This document shows, piece by piece, positions 1-9,004 of a stretch of DNA of 64,000 nt; position 1 is the first letter of the stretch; the number at the start of each line of letters is the position of its first letter. The stretch comes from Aminipila sp032051575 (GTDB lineage: Bacteria > Bacillota > Clostridia > Peptostreptococcales > Anaerovoracaceae). Position numbers and translations under genes: made by a program. The notes beneath the pieces are model-generated. The model did not search any database. It saw nothing but the letters and a program-made list of their open reading frames with translations, and was not told the DNA's origin. The stretch lies in contig NZ_DAMBYD010000016.1 of assembly GCF_032051575.1 (NCBI RefSeq), positions 1 to 64,000 of the forward strand. Reading direction: 5' to 3'.

Positions 1-880
1 TGTGGTATCCTGCAAATCTTTCTACCATCATTCCTGCAAAGTCATATTCTCCGCAAAGGAAGATTCTGTCCTTTGGAATAAATACATCATCAAATACAAC
101 TAACGCTTCCTGTCCACCGAACTGCTTGTTTCCAAGGTCTACATCTGCCCCCTCTTCAAGCTTTCTTGTATCACAGGATTGTCTTCCGTAAATCATGAAT
201 AATCCTTCTGCATCTGAAGGACAAGCAAAGGATACTGCATAATCCTTATCTGCCTCTGTCATAGCTATAGTTGGCATGATAATGTGTTCATGAGAGTTAA
301 TGGAACCTGTCTGATGAGCTTTTGCTCCTCTTACTACGATACCATCTTCTCTGCTTTCTACTATTCTTAAGAAAAGATCTGCATCCCTCTGTGCTGATGG
401 TGCAAGTCCTCTGTCTCCCTTGGGGTCTGTCATAGCTCCGTCAACTATAATATCATTTTCCTGTACATACTTTAAATATTCTACAAAATTCTTATGGTAA
501 CTTGTACCGTACTTCTGATCTACTTCATATGTAGTTGAGAATACTGCATTAAACGCATCCATCCCTACACATCTCTGGAAGCATGAAGCTGTTTTTTGAC
601 CTAAAAGTCTTTGCATTTTTACTTTTTTTCTTAAGTCATCTGTGCTCTGATGTAGATGAGCAAATCTATTAATGGTCTCTCCTGTTAAGCTTGATGTAGT
701 AGTCATCAGATCTGCATACTGAGGATCCTGAGCCAGTTCATAGGTCATAGCCACACAGTTGATGGAAGGTCTAATCATTGGATGGTCTACCCAATTATCA
801 ATCTTTTCACCAAACATATAGACTCTGGTATTAAGCGTTCTTAAGCTTTCTATATATTCACTTCCTGTTTTAAGTGCCAT
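1..880 (-). CDS. abfD: 4-hydroxybutyryl-CoA dehydratase, C-terminus beyond window
   Basis: Dehydrates 4-hydroxybutyryl-CoA to crotonyl-CoA, using FAD and a [4Fe-4S] cluster; it is the last step of the GABA branch encoded here. Translation of the reverse strand from the ATG at 880 gives 293 residues (family about 490) opening MALKTGSEYIESLRTLNTRV, with ASCFQRC at 98-104 carrying two cluster cysteines (100 and 104, which are 99 and 103 in the usual Met-less numbering). The last complete codon is a histidine at 293 in GYH, which matches His292, the iron-ligating histidine of the C. aminobutyricum enzyme; the fourth ligand cysteine lies outside. An AAGGGGG ribosome site precedes the start and the gene sits 26 bases downstream of abfH, so it is the last visible gene of the operon. 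The identification rests on recalled family sequence and is very likely right. Confidence 0.97.
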   Translation of the reverse strand, partial: MALKTGSEYIESLRTLNTRVYMFGEKIDNWVDHPMIRPSINCVAMTYELAQDPQYADLMTTTSSLTGETINRFAHLHQSTDDLRKKVKMQRLLGQKTASCFQRCVGMDAFNAVFSTTYEVDQKYGTSYHKNFVEYLKYVQENDIIVDGAMTDPKGDRGLAPSAQRDADLFLRIVESREDGIVVRGAKAHQTGSINSHEHIIMPTIAMTEADKDYAVSFACPSDAEGLFMIYGRQSCDTRKLEEGADVDLGNKQFGGQEALVVFDDVFIPKDRIFLCGEYDFAGMMVERFAGYH

Positions 881-906
881 TTTATCTTCCCCCTTATAAA
901 GTAAAA

Positions 907-2028
907 TTAATAAAGATTTTTAAATATTTCACGAATTTCATCATCAGATAACTGTACATAATTATTTGAAAGAAGTCTCTGCTGATTTTCTATGGTACTT
1001 TGTGTAAATGAATCAATTTGTTCTTCTGTCATTCCATACTCTCTTAGAGGCTTTTTAACAATTAACTGACCTAAGAATTTATCTAATTCATCATAAACAT
1101 CTTTTACATCACAGCCTAATATGTCTGCAAAAATTTTGTTTGCTTTCGCAATCTTTCCATTTGGATTTTTTCTTACATACATCTTAAATACTTCTGTAAA
1201 GAACTGGTAGTTAGCTTCACCATGAGGTACATGGAAAGCTCCCCCAATGCTATAGGAAAGTGCATGAACTGCAGCACATCCAGCATTTCCAAATGCAATT
1301 CCAGCATAATTTGATGCAATTGCAAAATCTTTTAAATATGGCAGCCTGTTCTCTTTTGTATTCCCTTTATCTAAGATTTTCTTATAGCCATCCATAATCA
1401 TTTCAATTGCTTCTAAAGAATACATTTCAGTAAATACTGAAGCCTTCGGTGAAAGGTATGATTCAATAGCATGAATCAAAGCATCAATTGAGCTTGTAGC
1501 AAAAACATAATCTGGAAGCCCGCCAAGAGATTCAGGAATTAAAACTGCTGCATCTGCATAAGTCTCTTCAACTGCTAATCCCTTCTTTGTATGAAGTGAT
1601 TTTAATTCTGCTATAGCAACATTTGTTACTTCACTTCCTGTTCCACAAGTTGTTGGTACAACTATCAATTTTTTTGCTTTAATAGGAGTTACAGCTCCAG
1701 TAAATAAATCTACGGATTTTTCTGGTACATCTAAGGCTAATATTTTACAAATGTCTACAATTGTGCCTCCGCCAAATGCAATAATACGGTCAAAGTCATA
1801 TTCTTTGATTTTCTTTGTCATTGCATCAATCATCTCATCAGAAGGCTCTCCTGAACCAAATTGTTCTTGAAAAATAACATTTGTATTAATCCCTAGCGAT
1901 GCAACATATGGTGTATACATCCACTCATTAGTTACCAAAACATCTCTTTCACCAAGATTAAATTCATCATTAAAATCTTTAAAAGTATCGAAATAGAATA
2001 TTTTGGGTACCACTCTTAATGCTAACAT
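907..2028 (-). CDS. abfH: NAD-dependent 4-hydroxybutyrate dehydrogenase
   Basis: Iron-containing (type III) alcohol dehydrogenase that reduces succinate semialdehyde to 4-hydroxybutyrate. The 373-residue protein is the usual length. Visible motifs are the nucleotide-binding GGGT at 86-89, TTCGTGSE at 126-133 and the metal ligands Asp182, His186 (IDALIHAIES), His255 and His269 (HVPHGEAN). The start is an ATG preceded by AAGGAGG. It lies between abfT and abfD in one operon, so its semialdehyde substrate would come from GabT. The related gene in C. kluyveri is called 4hbD. A generic iron alcohol dehydrogenase is the alternative, but the operon makes the specific call strong. Confidence 0.93.
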   Translation of the reverse strand: MLALRVVPKIFYFDTFKDFNDEFNLGERDVLVTNEWMYTPYVASLGINTNVIFQEQFGSGEPSDEMIDAMTKKIKEYDFDRIIAFGGGTIVDICKILALDVPEKSVDLFTGAVTPIKAKKLIVVPTTCGTGSEVTNVAIAELKSLHTKKGLAVEETYADAAVLIPESLGGLPDYVFATSSIDALIHAIESYLSPKASVFTEMYSLEAIEMIMDGYKKILDKGNTKENRLPYLKDFAIASNYAGIAFGNAGCAAVHALSYSIGGAFHVPHGEANYQFFTEVFKMYVRKNPNGKIAKANKIFADILGCDVKDVYDELDKFLGQLIVKKPLREYGMTEEQIDSFTQSTIENQQRLLSNNYVQLSDDEIREIFKNLY

Positions 2029-2071
2029 CTTTTATCCTCCTTATATATCAGTAAATTAGGACCTATTTGTT

Positions 2072-3394
2072 TCATTTCCCCATGGAAAAACTTTTTTCAT
2101 GAAATCTCTGCTCAAATTCATGTATTAATTCTTCTTTTGCACTTTCATGGGCAATGTTAATTAAATTTTTTGCTCTGTCACGAAGTGATTTCCCCTTCAT
2201 TTCAGCTATTCCATTTTCAGTAATAATATAATCTACATCATTTCTTGAAGTCGTTACTGCGGCTCCCTCATCCAAAAATGGTACAATTTTTGATACAATC
2301 TGACCATCTTTCTTCTTTGTAAAGGAAGGCATTGCGATTATTGATTTTCCGTCCTCTGCCATTGCCGCTCCTCGTATAAAGTCCACTTGCCCACCTACTC
2401 CAGAAAATTGTCGTTTACCTATTGTGTCTGCTACAACCTGCCCCATCATATCAACTTGGATAGCGGAGTTGATTGCTACCATTCGGTACTGCCTCATAAC
2501 AACCGCAGGATGATTAACATAATCTACAGGTCTCACTTCAACTTCTGGGTTGTTGTGAGCAAAATCATACAATTTTTTTGTTCCTAATAAAAAGGTAACT
2601 GTCATCTTCCACTTGTTTTCCGACTTATATTTACCTGTTATAACACCCTTTTCATACAATTGAATCGTTCCATCTGCAATCATTTCAGAATGAATACCCA
2701 GGTCTTTTCTGTCATCAAGCATCTGTACAACAGCATCCGGGATTCCACCAATACCAAGCTGCAGAGTAGATCTGTCTTCTATTAGTGAAACACAGTGTGC
2801 ACCTATAGCCTTTTCTAAATCACCAATCACAGCAGGTTTTGATTCGTATAGAGGCATTGACTGCTCTACCACATAGTCAAATTCAGATACATGTACCTTT
2901 TCTCCAAAAGTTCTTGGTAATTGATCATTTACCTGTACAATAACTGTCCTTGCTGATTTCAATGCTTGGAAAGTATAATCTACAGATGTTCCAAGGCTGC
3001 AATATCCATTTTCATCTGGAGGTGTAACTTGTGTCATAAGCACATCGCACTTCAACCGACCATTTCGTATCAATATAGGCACTTCATGAAAAAACACTGG
3101 TATAAAATCGGCTTTTCCTTCTTCTATAGCTTTCCGCACATTAGCACTTGCGAAAAGAGGTTTTGCCCATAAATGTTTTTCCATATCAGGAGCTGTATAA
3201 GCTCCTGATCCTAAACTAACCATATGTTTTATTGTTACTCCATGGTACTTCCTAGAATTGGCAACCATAGCATCAACCAGCACTTTTGGTTCACCAATCG
3301 CATGTCCTAAAAAAACCACATCCTTGTCTTTAATATGAGATACTGCTTCTTCAGGTGTACAAATGCACTTATTGTACTGTTTCTGCCAACCCAT
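2072..3394 (-). CDS. abfT: 4-hydroxybutyrate CoA-transferase
   Basis: Class I CoA-transferase that moves CoA from acetyl-CoA or butyryl-CoA to 4-hydroxybutyrate. It has 440 residues, as in the C. aminobutyricum enzyme (438). The GIGGIPDAV loop is at 214-222 and the catalytic glutamate is expected at Glu237 in HSEMIADG, one off from the published Glu238. The N-terminus MGWQKQYNKCICTPEEAVSHI is family-typical, and GGGGCTT before the ATG could serve as a ribosome site. It is second in the operon, after gabT, separated from it by 152 bases that contain an unusual repeat array, which may adjust expression of abfT relative to gabT. Confidence 0.95.
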   Translation of the reverse strand: MGWQKQYNKCICTPEEAVSHIKDKDVVFLGHAIGEPKVLVDAMVANSRKYHGVTIKHMVSLGSGAYTAPDMEKHLWAKPLFASANVRKAIEEGKADFIPVFFHEVPILIRNGRLKCDVLMTQVTPPDENGYCSLGTSVDYTFQALKSARTVIVQVNDQLPRTFGEKVHVSEFDYVVEQSMPLYESKPAVIGDLEKAIGAHCVSLIEDRSTLQLGIGGIPDAVVQMLDDRKDLGIHSEMIADGTIQLYEKGVITGKYKSENKWKMTVTFLLGTKKLYDFAHNNPEVEVRPVDYVNHPAVVMRQYRMVAINSAIQVDMMGQVVADTIGKRQFSGVGGQVDFIRGAAMAEDGKSIIAMPSFTKKKDGQIVSKIVPFLDEGAAVTTSRNDVDYIITENGIAEMKGKSLRDRAKNLINIAHESAKEELIHEFEQRFHEKSFSMGK

Positions 3395-3422
3395 CTTTAA
3401 AGCCCCCCTTATTATTTAATAT

Positions 3423-3517
3423 TTAACTCAACTTTATTTGTCTTTAACTCAACTTTTTATTTGTCTTTAACTCAACTTTTAATTTTAACTCAACCTTTTA
3501 TTTACTCTTAACTCAAC
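3423..3517. repeat. Five-copy TTAACTCAAC repeat between gabT and abfT
   Basis: TTAACTCAAC occurs at 3423, 3444, 3467, 3485 and 3508, so the spacing is 21, 23, 18 and 23 bases. Each copy is followed by a T-rich stretch (CTTT), and two spacers share ATTTGTCT. On the coding strand the unit reads GTTGAGTTAA and forms most of the gabT-abfT spacer. It may be a replication-slippage repeat, a protein-binding array, or a spacer affecting mRNA processing; nothing in the sequence decides between these. Confidence 0.85.
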
Positions 3518-3546
3518 TTTTTAATATATAATTTATCTCTTATTAA

Positions 3547-4908
3547 CTATTTTTCCAGGCTTACCTTAATAGCATTTTCATAGATTTCCAAACCTGCATC
3601 TAACTGTTCGTCAGTAATTACAAGTGGTGCAAGGAAACGGATAACATTTCCATATGTTCCTGCACTTTCTAAAAGTAAGCCATGTTGAACAGCTTCCTGT
3701 ACGATGTTATTCACAAGTTCAGGATTAGGTTCTTTTGTAGCCTTATCCTTAACAAACTCAATACCCATCATGCTGCCCGTGCCTCTAACATCTCCAATAA
3801 CTTCATATTTTTCCTGCCATTGTTTCCAAATACCCATTACCTTTTCAGAGATTCTTAGTGCCTTCCCTGGGAAGTCTTCATTTTCCATGATTTTAATAAC
3901 TTCCAATGCTGCTGCACAAGCTAGTGCATTACCGCAATAAGTGCCTCCAATAGTGCCAGCTGGAACTTTATCCATAATCTCAGCGCTAGTTGTTACAGCA
4001 CTTAGTGGAGCTCCACCTGCAATAGATTTTGCTGATGTCATAATATCAGGAGCACATCCATTTTCAGCCCAGTATTGACTTGCAAACATTCTTCCTGAAC
4101 GCGCAAAACCGGTCTGCACTTCGTCTGCAACTAATAAGATTCCCTTTTCATCACAGATCTTTCTTATTGCCTTAACCCATTCAATTGGAGCTGGTACAAA
4201 ACCACCTTCGCCCTGTATAGGTTCTAAAACGATAGCTGCTACAGCTTCTGCTGGAGAAGCTTCAATGAATGCTTCTTCTACCTTATTTACATAATACTTG
4301 ATTGCTTCCTCTTCTGTAAATCCTTTTGGAGCTCTATATAAGTATGGATATTCAACACGATATACACCATCAGGGAAAGGACCCATTCCAACAGCATAAG
4401 CCTTCTTTCCAGTCATTGCCATAGTCATAAGAGTTCTACCGTGGAAAGCACCGCTAAATACTATAATATTTGGTCTTCCTGTATATCCTTTTGCAATTTT
4501 AACAGCGTTTTCATCAGCCTCTGCACCACTGTTTACAAACATGGTTTTTTTCTTCTCGCCTCTTACTGGTACAATTTCATTCATTTTTTCTGCAAGCTCT
4601 ATATAACCTTCATGAGTAGTGATATTCATCATACTATGAAAATATTTTTCAGCCTGGTATTGAACAGCCTTTACAACTGCAGGCTGACTATACCCTACAT
4701 TTGTAACGCCTACGCCACCAATCCAATCAAGGAAAATATTTCCGTCAACATCTTCGAACATTGCGCCTTCGGCTTTTGCCATTACGCAAGGATAACTACA
4801 TTTAATAGCATTTGGAATAGAATTCTGTCTTCTTTCAATAATCTTCTTAGCCTTCTCGCCAGGAAGTTCTGATGTAATAATTTTAGGTAATGCATTTTTC
4901 AATTCCAT
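3547..4908 (-). CDS. gabT: 4-aminobutyrate aminotransferase
   Basis: PLP-dependent class III transaminase that converts GABA and 2-oxoglutarate to succinate semialdehyde and glutamate, the entry step of the pathway. The open frame reaches 4923 through a TTG, but GGAGGAG (4915-4921) would lie inside that extension. The ATG at 4908 has this site six bases upstream and is the chosen start, giving 453 residues. Visible features are NSGAEADENAVKIA, the cofactor-binding DEVQTGFARSG and the Schiff-base lysine in TSAKSIAGGAP (Lys294 from this start). First gene of the minus-strand operon. A related omega-amino-acid substrate cannot be excluded from sequence alone, but abfT, abfH and abfD behind it point to GABA. 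Confidence 0.94.
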   Translation of the reverse strand: MELKNALPKIITSELPGEKAKKIIERRQNSIPNAIKCSYPCVMAKAEGAMFEDVDGNIFLDWIGGVGVTNVGYSQPAVVKAVQYQAEKYFHSMMNITTHEGYIELAEKMNEIVPVRGEKKKTMFVNSGAEADENAVKIAKGYTGRPNIIVFSGAFHGRTLMTMAMTGKKAYAVGMGPFPDGVYRVEYPYLYRAPKGFTEEEAIKYYVNKVEEAFIEASPAEAVAAIVLEPIQGEGGFVPAPIEWVKAIRKICDEKGILLVADEVQTGFARSGRMFASQYWAENGCAPDIMTSAKSIAGGAPLSAVTTSAEIMDKVPAGTIGGTYCGNALACAAALEVIKIMENEDFPGKALRISEKVMGIWKQWQEKYEVIGDVRGTGSMMGIEFVKDKATKEPNPELVNNIVQEAVQHGLLLESAGTYGNVIRFLAPLVITDEQLDAGLEIYENAIKVSLEK

Positions 4909-4939
4909 TTTTTTCTCCTCCAATATAAAATAAATAATA

Positions 4940-4968
4940 ACTATACAAAACGGTTGGAATACCGTCTA
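4940..4968 (-). promoter_or_regulatory. Likely sigma-A promoter of the GABA operon with internal dyad
   Basis: On the minus strand TAGACG (4963-4968) and TATAGT (4940-4945) are 17 bases apart, four and five matches to the -35 and -10 consensus. The spacer contains CGGT-N6-ACCG (4951-4964), a small dyad placed where a repressor could block polymerase. About 20 bases separate the -10 from the gabT ribosome site. The call is by eye. Confidence 0.5.
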
Positions 4969-5111
4969 GCGTTTACAACAGTTAAAAATGCAAGATATAT
5001 GCCAAAGTTATAATGCCATAAATTAATTTGATGCTTCCATGTTAGAGAATAACCATAAAACCCTTAAATATACACGTCAATCTATTCTAAATTTTCTAAA
5101 TAAAGAAAAAG

Positions 5112-5147
5112 AAAAGAAAAAAGCGGAACTAACCAGCTCCGCTTTTT
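5112..5147 (-). terminator. Rho-independent terminator
   Basis: A stem pairing AAAAAGCGGA with TCCGCTTTTT around a ten-base loop. Read leftward it is followed by CTTTTC, so it fits as the end of the transcript carrying the 5205-5423 gene. The purine-rich left flank makes it useful mainly in that direction. It also insulates the GABA promoter about 150 bases away. The remaining bases between 4969 and 5204 show nothing else recognisable. Confidence 0.8.
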
Positions 5148-5204
5148 CTATTAATAAATTAATACATTTATTAATTTATTAATAATTTTCTTAATTATTT
5201 GACT

Positions 5205-5423
5205 TTAAAATAACCCGCCGAATAATCCTCCGCCTCTACAATTATTATTATTATTGTTGTTGCAGAAAAGTAAGTAAAGAACTATTAAAATAAGAATGAT
5301 ATGGCCTGAACCACCACCATCATTATTATTACAGCAGCAATCGTCAAAGCATTTATCGTCGCACCGATCCTTACAGTTGCAGTCTCTAAAACATTCCTTT
5401 TCACAGAAATTACCGTCGCCCAT
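5205..5423 (-). CDS. Tiny Cys/Asn/Gly-rich membrane protein, unknown function
   Basis: A 72-residue protein not assigned to a family. The first 32 residues hold ten cysteines in an acidic context (CEKECFRDCNCKDRCDDKC, then CCC), followed by NNN and GGGSG, one hydrophobic helix at about 41-54 (HIILILIVLYLLF), an Asn run with one Cys, and a GGGLFGGLF end. GGAGGT stands six bases before the ATG, so it is probably translated. It lies 63 bases downstream of the acidic gene 5487-6125 and ahead of a terminator. A metal-binding or disulfide-linked spore or envelope peptide is possible, but that is a guess from composition. Confidence 0.7.
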   Translation of the reverse strand: MGDGNFCEKECFRDCNCKDRCDDKCFDDCCCNNNDGGGSGHIILILIVLYLLFCNNNNNNNCRGGGLFGGLF

Positions 5424-5486
5424 AATGCACCTCCATATGTATGATAATATTATTAATCATAATATGCAGACACTTCACGATGTGTG

Positions 5487-6125
5487 CTAAAAGTCGTATT
5501 CTTCCTCCTCAAGCCCACTCATATATTCAGCTTCAGGGTTTTCTTCTAAATCCTCTTCTATATAACCTTCCTCTTCATCCTCGGCCTTAATAACATCACT
5601 GAAGGAAACCACATATTCATCAAGCTGATAATCTAATCCTTCATCAAATCCATAAGAGTAATCTTCTCCACTTAATTTTTCCATTCTCGAAAGAACTAAT
5701 GCTTCAAAGAAAGTCATTTCTTTAGTGGTTCCGTCCTTTTTCTTTGTACATTTAATATTACTATCAAGAACATACCAATTTCTAAACCGTTCCAGTTCCT
5801 CTACAAAGGTTACCCGTTCCCTTATTCCATCTTCCTCATCATTTTGTAAAGGTTTTAGCATTCCTCGTAACGACATGCTCACACTCTTTAATAAAGTAAA
5901 TGCTTCTGTTCCATCATCTGGTAATGCCTCTGAAATTTCATCAAAATAGTTTTCAATTAATTCACTTAGCACCTTTTTATCTACTTGTGATATTAATTCA
6001 AAAAGAGCATCATATGAAATGTGCTCATCGCACTCCATCAAATCTGCAAAGTGCTCAAAATACTGAAATTCATCCGGATTATCAATATCCAATAACTCTA
6101 ATAATTCATCATAATTCATGCTCAT
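5487..6125 (-). CDS. Acidic soluble protein of unknown function
   Basis: 212 residues, strongly acidic, with no signal peptide or membrane segment. The C-terminal part (about 170-212) is mostly Asp and Glu and ends EEEEYDF. The N-terminal 140 residues look helical (ELLELLDIDNPDEFQYFEHF). Two starts are possible, ATG at 6125 and ATG two codons later; GAGGG sits three and nine bases before them, so the second (6119) may be the real one. I do not recognise the family. It is divergent from pepF and upstream of the Cys-rich peptide on the same strand. Confidence 0.75.
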   Translation of the reverse strand: MSMNYDELLELLDIDNPDEFQYFEHFADLMECDEHISYDALFELISQVDKKVLSELIENYFDEISEALPDDGTEAFTLLKSVSMSLRGMLKPLQNDEEDGIRERVTFVEELERFRNWYVLDSNIKCTKKKDGTTKEMTFFEALVLSRMEKLSGEDYSYGFDEGLDYQLDEYVVSFSDVIKAEDEEEGYIEEDLEENPEAEYMSGLEEEEYDF

Positions 6126-6280
6126 TATCCCTCACTTTAATAATTAAAAAAATACATTCAAACCCATATTTGTGGTATAATATTCATTGTATCACCAATT
6201 ATATCCATTTATAAAGTGGATTATGTAATACATATTATATTAAACAATTATGAATGATATGTAAATAGAAACTATATTAT

Positions 6281-6337
6281 ATCATACAAGTTAATCAATG
6301 TATGATCCAATGTTGATTTTCTTACGGCAATGCCGTA
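6281..6337. promoter_or_regulatory. Two dyads in the pepF upstream region
   Basis: ATCATAC (6281-6287) pairs with GTATGAT (6300-6306), and TACGGCA-A-TGCCGTA at 6323-6337 is a perfect 15-base palindrome. Both lie in the 259-base spacer between the divergent acidic gene and pepF, ahead of the pepF ribosome site at 6375. They could be operator sites or leader hairpins. No clear consensus promoter was pinned down in this spacer. Confidence 0.4.
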
Positions 6338-6384
6338 TCAGTCTAATCAATGTTATATTATGTATATCATGTATGGAGGTTCAA

Positions 6385-8184
6385 ATGAACGATAAAAAAA
6401 CAAAAACCAGAGATCAAATTGATAGAAAATACAAATGGAATATTGAAAGTATGTATCCAAACGAAGCTGACTGGGACAAAGATTATAACGCTGTAATGCA
6501 AATGTCAGATGAATATATTAAGTATTCTGGCAGACTTGGAGAAAATGCAGAAATTTTTCTTGAAGCATTTCAGGAAAAAGATAAAATTTGGCAGGTTGCT
6601 GAGAAAGTTTACGTATATGCACGGATGAAACGTGATGAAGACAATAGAGCTACAAAATATCAGGCACTTGCTGATAAGTGCAATGCATTACTGGCTAAAA
6701 CTTCTGCTTCCATGTCCTTCTTCACTCCAGAGCTATTAGAAATACCTGAAGAAAAACTTTTAGGTTTTATAAAACAAATGCCAGAACTAAAGGTTTATGA
6801 ATATGTGATTCTTGATATTTTAAGAGAAAAAGCACATGTGCTTTCAAAAGCCGAAGAAAATATTCTTGCTCAAATGAGTGAAGTAACTTCTGCAACTAAT
6901 GATATATTTACTATGTTAAATAATGCTGATATTAAATTCGGCACAATTTTGGATGAAGATGGTGATGAGGTTGAAGTTACACATGGCAAATATATAAATC
7001 TTTTAGAATCCTATGACAGAAGAGTTCGAAAAGAAGCTTTTGACCATACGTACGAAGCTTATAAAAAACAAATTAATACCATTGCAACTACTTACAACTA
7101 CAATACAAAGACTGATGTTGTCAGTGCGAGGATTCGTAAATATGATTCTGCCTTAGCTGCTGCCTTATCTAGTGATAATATTGAAAAAGAAGTTTATCAC
7201 AATCTTATTAATGTTGTTAATAAGAACCTTCATATAGTTCATAGATATATGCAGCTACGTAAAAAGCTTTTAGGCGTAGATGAATTAAAAATGTATGATG
7301 TATATGTACCTCTCATCGAAATACCTAATAAAACAGTTTCCTATGAAGAAGCTCTTGATATCATGCGTGAGGGCCTTGCTCCTTTAGGTCAGGATTATCT
7401 TTCACGTATGAATAATGGTATTTCTGAAGGTTGGATTGACGTTTTTGAAAATGAAGGAAAAACCAGTGGCGCATATAGTTTCGGAAGCTATGACAGCATG
7501 CCTTTTATTCTTCTAAATTACTCTGAAAAGCTTAAAGATGTATTTACTATTGTTCATGAAATGGGCCACTCCATGCATTCTAATTATACTAGAGAAACGC
7601 AGCCTTTCATTTATGGAGGACACTCAATATTTACTGCTGAAGTTGCTTCAACTGTAAATGAATCCCTATTAATGCAGCATTTATTAAACAAAGAAACTGA
7701 TGTAAATATGAAAAAATATCTTCTTAACCTATATATAGAAGAATTTAGAACGACCTTGTTCCGTCAGACTATGTTTGCTGAATTTGAACTTCTTACACAT
7801 GAAGCTGTTGAACGTGGTGATGTTCTGACTGCAGAATGGTTGTGTACTGAATATGAAAACCTGAATAAAAAATATTTTGGCGAAGCTATAGGCGATGATG
7901 AATATATTAAATACGAATGGGCTAGAATTCCACATTTCTACAATTCATTTTATGTATACAAATATGCAACAGGATATTCTGCAGCAACCGCAATTTCAAA
8001 TAAAATTTTAAATGATGGAAAAACTGCTGTACACAATTATATAGAATTTCTAAAAACTGGAGAATCGAACTATCCAATTGAACTTTTAAAAATTGCAGGT
8101 ATTGATATGAGCAGTCCTGAGCCAATTGAACTTGCTATGAAGACTTTTGAAAAGCTAGTGAATGAATTTGAAAGATTGGTATAA
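6385..8184 (+). CDS. pepF: Oligoendopeptidase F (M3B zinc peptidase)
   Basis: Cytoplasmic zinc metallopeptidase that degrades short peptides. The open frame extends up to 6298, but GGAGG at 6375-6379 points to the ATG at 6385 (MNDKKTKTRDQIDRKYKWNI), giving 599 residues, the standard PepF length. The zinc site is HEMGH at 391-395 with the third ligand probably Glu419 in FTAEVASTVNE. The C-terminal YKYATGYSAATAIS is also typical. It is followed after six bases by nadK and then a pseudouridine synthase, so the three probably share a transcript. Confidence 0.95.
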   Translation: MNDKKTKTRDQIDRKYKWNIESMYPNEADWDKDYNAVMQMSDEYIKYSGRLGENAEIFLEAFQEKDKIWQVAEKVYVYARMKRDEDNRATKYQALADKCNALLAKTSASMSFFTPELLEIPEEKLLGFIKQMPELKVYEYVILDILREKAHVLSKAEENILAQMSEVTSATNDIFTMLNNADIKFGTILDEDGDEVEVTHGKYINLLESYDRRVRKEAFDHTYEAYKKQINTIATTYNYNTKTDVVSARIRKYDSALAAALSSDNIEKEVYHNLINVVNKNLHIVHRYMQLRKKLLGVDELKMYDVYVPLIEIPNKTVSYEEALDIMREGLAPLGQDYLSRMNNGISEGWIDVFENEGKTSGAYSFGSYDSMPFILLNYSEKLKDVFTIVHEMGHSMHSNYTRETQPFIYGGHSIFTAEVASTVNESLLMQHLLNKETDVNMKKYLLNLYIEEFRTTLFRQTMFAEFELLTHEAVERGDVLTAEWLCTEYENLNKKYFGEAIGDDEYIKYEWARIPHFYNSFYVYKYATGYSAATAISNKILNDGKTAVHNYIEFLKTGESNYPIELLKIAGIDMSSPEPIELAMKTFEKLVNEFERLV

Positions 8185-8190
8185 AAAGCA

Positions 8191-8997
8191 ATGAAAAACA
8201 GAGTTATTACAATACACACTAATGACACTTCGGTATCATTAAAAACAAAACGACTTTTAGCAAAAAAGCTTGAAGGAAGTGGTTTTATAGTTTCTGAGTC
8301 CCTTGATCCGGACTCAGAACTAATTGTATGCATTGGTGGTGATGGTGCATTTTTAGAAGGAATACATAAATTCGATTTTCCGAATATTCCTTTTATCGGT
8401 ATCAATACTGGCCACTTAGGTTTTTTTCAAGAAATCAATCCAAATCAATTAGCAGACTTTATTTTTCATTATAAAACTGGTAAATACCGCTTACAGACTC
8501 TTTCAACTGTAAAAGCTACAGTGACAAATGATAATGATGAGTACTTTGAACATATAGGCCTGAATGAGATCGTAATCCGAGGAGAATTGTCTCATCCTGT
8601 TCATTTAAATATTTCCATTGGTGGCAGCTTTGTTGAACGTTTTAGTGGCGACGGAATACTTGTAGCCACACCTGCTGGAAGTACTGCATACAATTATTCT
8701 CTGGGTGGCTGTATTGTAGATCCAAGATTAAAACTAATGCAGGTAACTCCTATAGCCCCTATGAACACAACCGCATATCGTTCCTTTACATCAAGTATAC
8801 TGTTACCTTCCGATCTTTCCTTAGGTGTTATACCTGATTATGTAACGAAACATGGAATTAAGATTACTACAGATCATTTAGAATATAACTATAACGATAT
8901 CAAACATATTAACATTGAGTTTTCAAACAAAATTGTAAATTTATTGCGTTTTGAAAACTACGATTTTTGGACTAAAGTTAAAAGTAAATTTTTGTAG
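8191..8997 (+). CDS. nadK: NAD kinase
   Basis: Phosphorylates NAD to NADP with ATP. The 268-residue sequence has the family motifs GGDG at 49-52, NE at 125-126, SGDG at 152-155 and TPAGSTAY at 160-167. The start is six bases after the pepF stop and has no convincing ribosome site of its own (only AAAAAG), so translational coupling to pepF is likely. The stop lies within the ribosome site of the next gene. Confidence 0.93.
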   Translation: MKNRVITIHTNDTSVSLKTKRLLAKKLEGSGFIVSESLDPDSELIVCIGGDGAFLEGIHKFDFPNIPFIGINTGHLGFFQEINPNQLADFIFHYKTGKYRLQTLSTVKATVTNDNDEYFEHIGLNEIVIRGELSHPVHLNISIGGSFVERFSGDGILVATPAGSTAYNYSLGGCIVDPRLKLMQVTPIAPMNTTAYRSFTSSILLPSDLSLGVIPDYVTKHGIKITTDHLEYNYNDIKHINIEFSNKIVNLLRFENYDFWTKVKSKFL

Positions 8998-9004
8998 AGG
9001 TAAT

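Noticed and set aside
3423..3517. Repeat array as a CRISPR
   Set aside because: Units are only ten bases with T-rich spacers of 8-13 bases; real repeats and spacers are about 25-40 bases, and there are no cas genes.
4441..4872. 143-codon plus-strand frame inside gabT
   Set aside because: It is antisense to a certain aminotransferase, has no ribosome site and a composition typical of a reverse-frame shadow.
3547..4923. TTG start of gabT at 4923
   Set aside because: The GGAGGAG ribosome site would be inside the coding sequence; the ATG at 4908 has it at the proper distance.
6298..6384. Longer pepF from the ATG at 6298
   Set aside because: The extra 29 residues are not part of the family and there is no ribosome site there, whereas GGAGG precedes the ATG at 6385.
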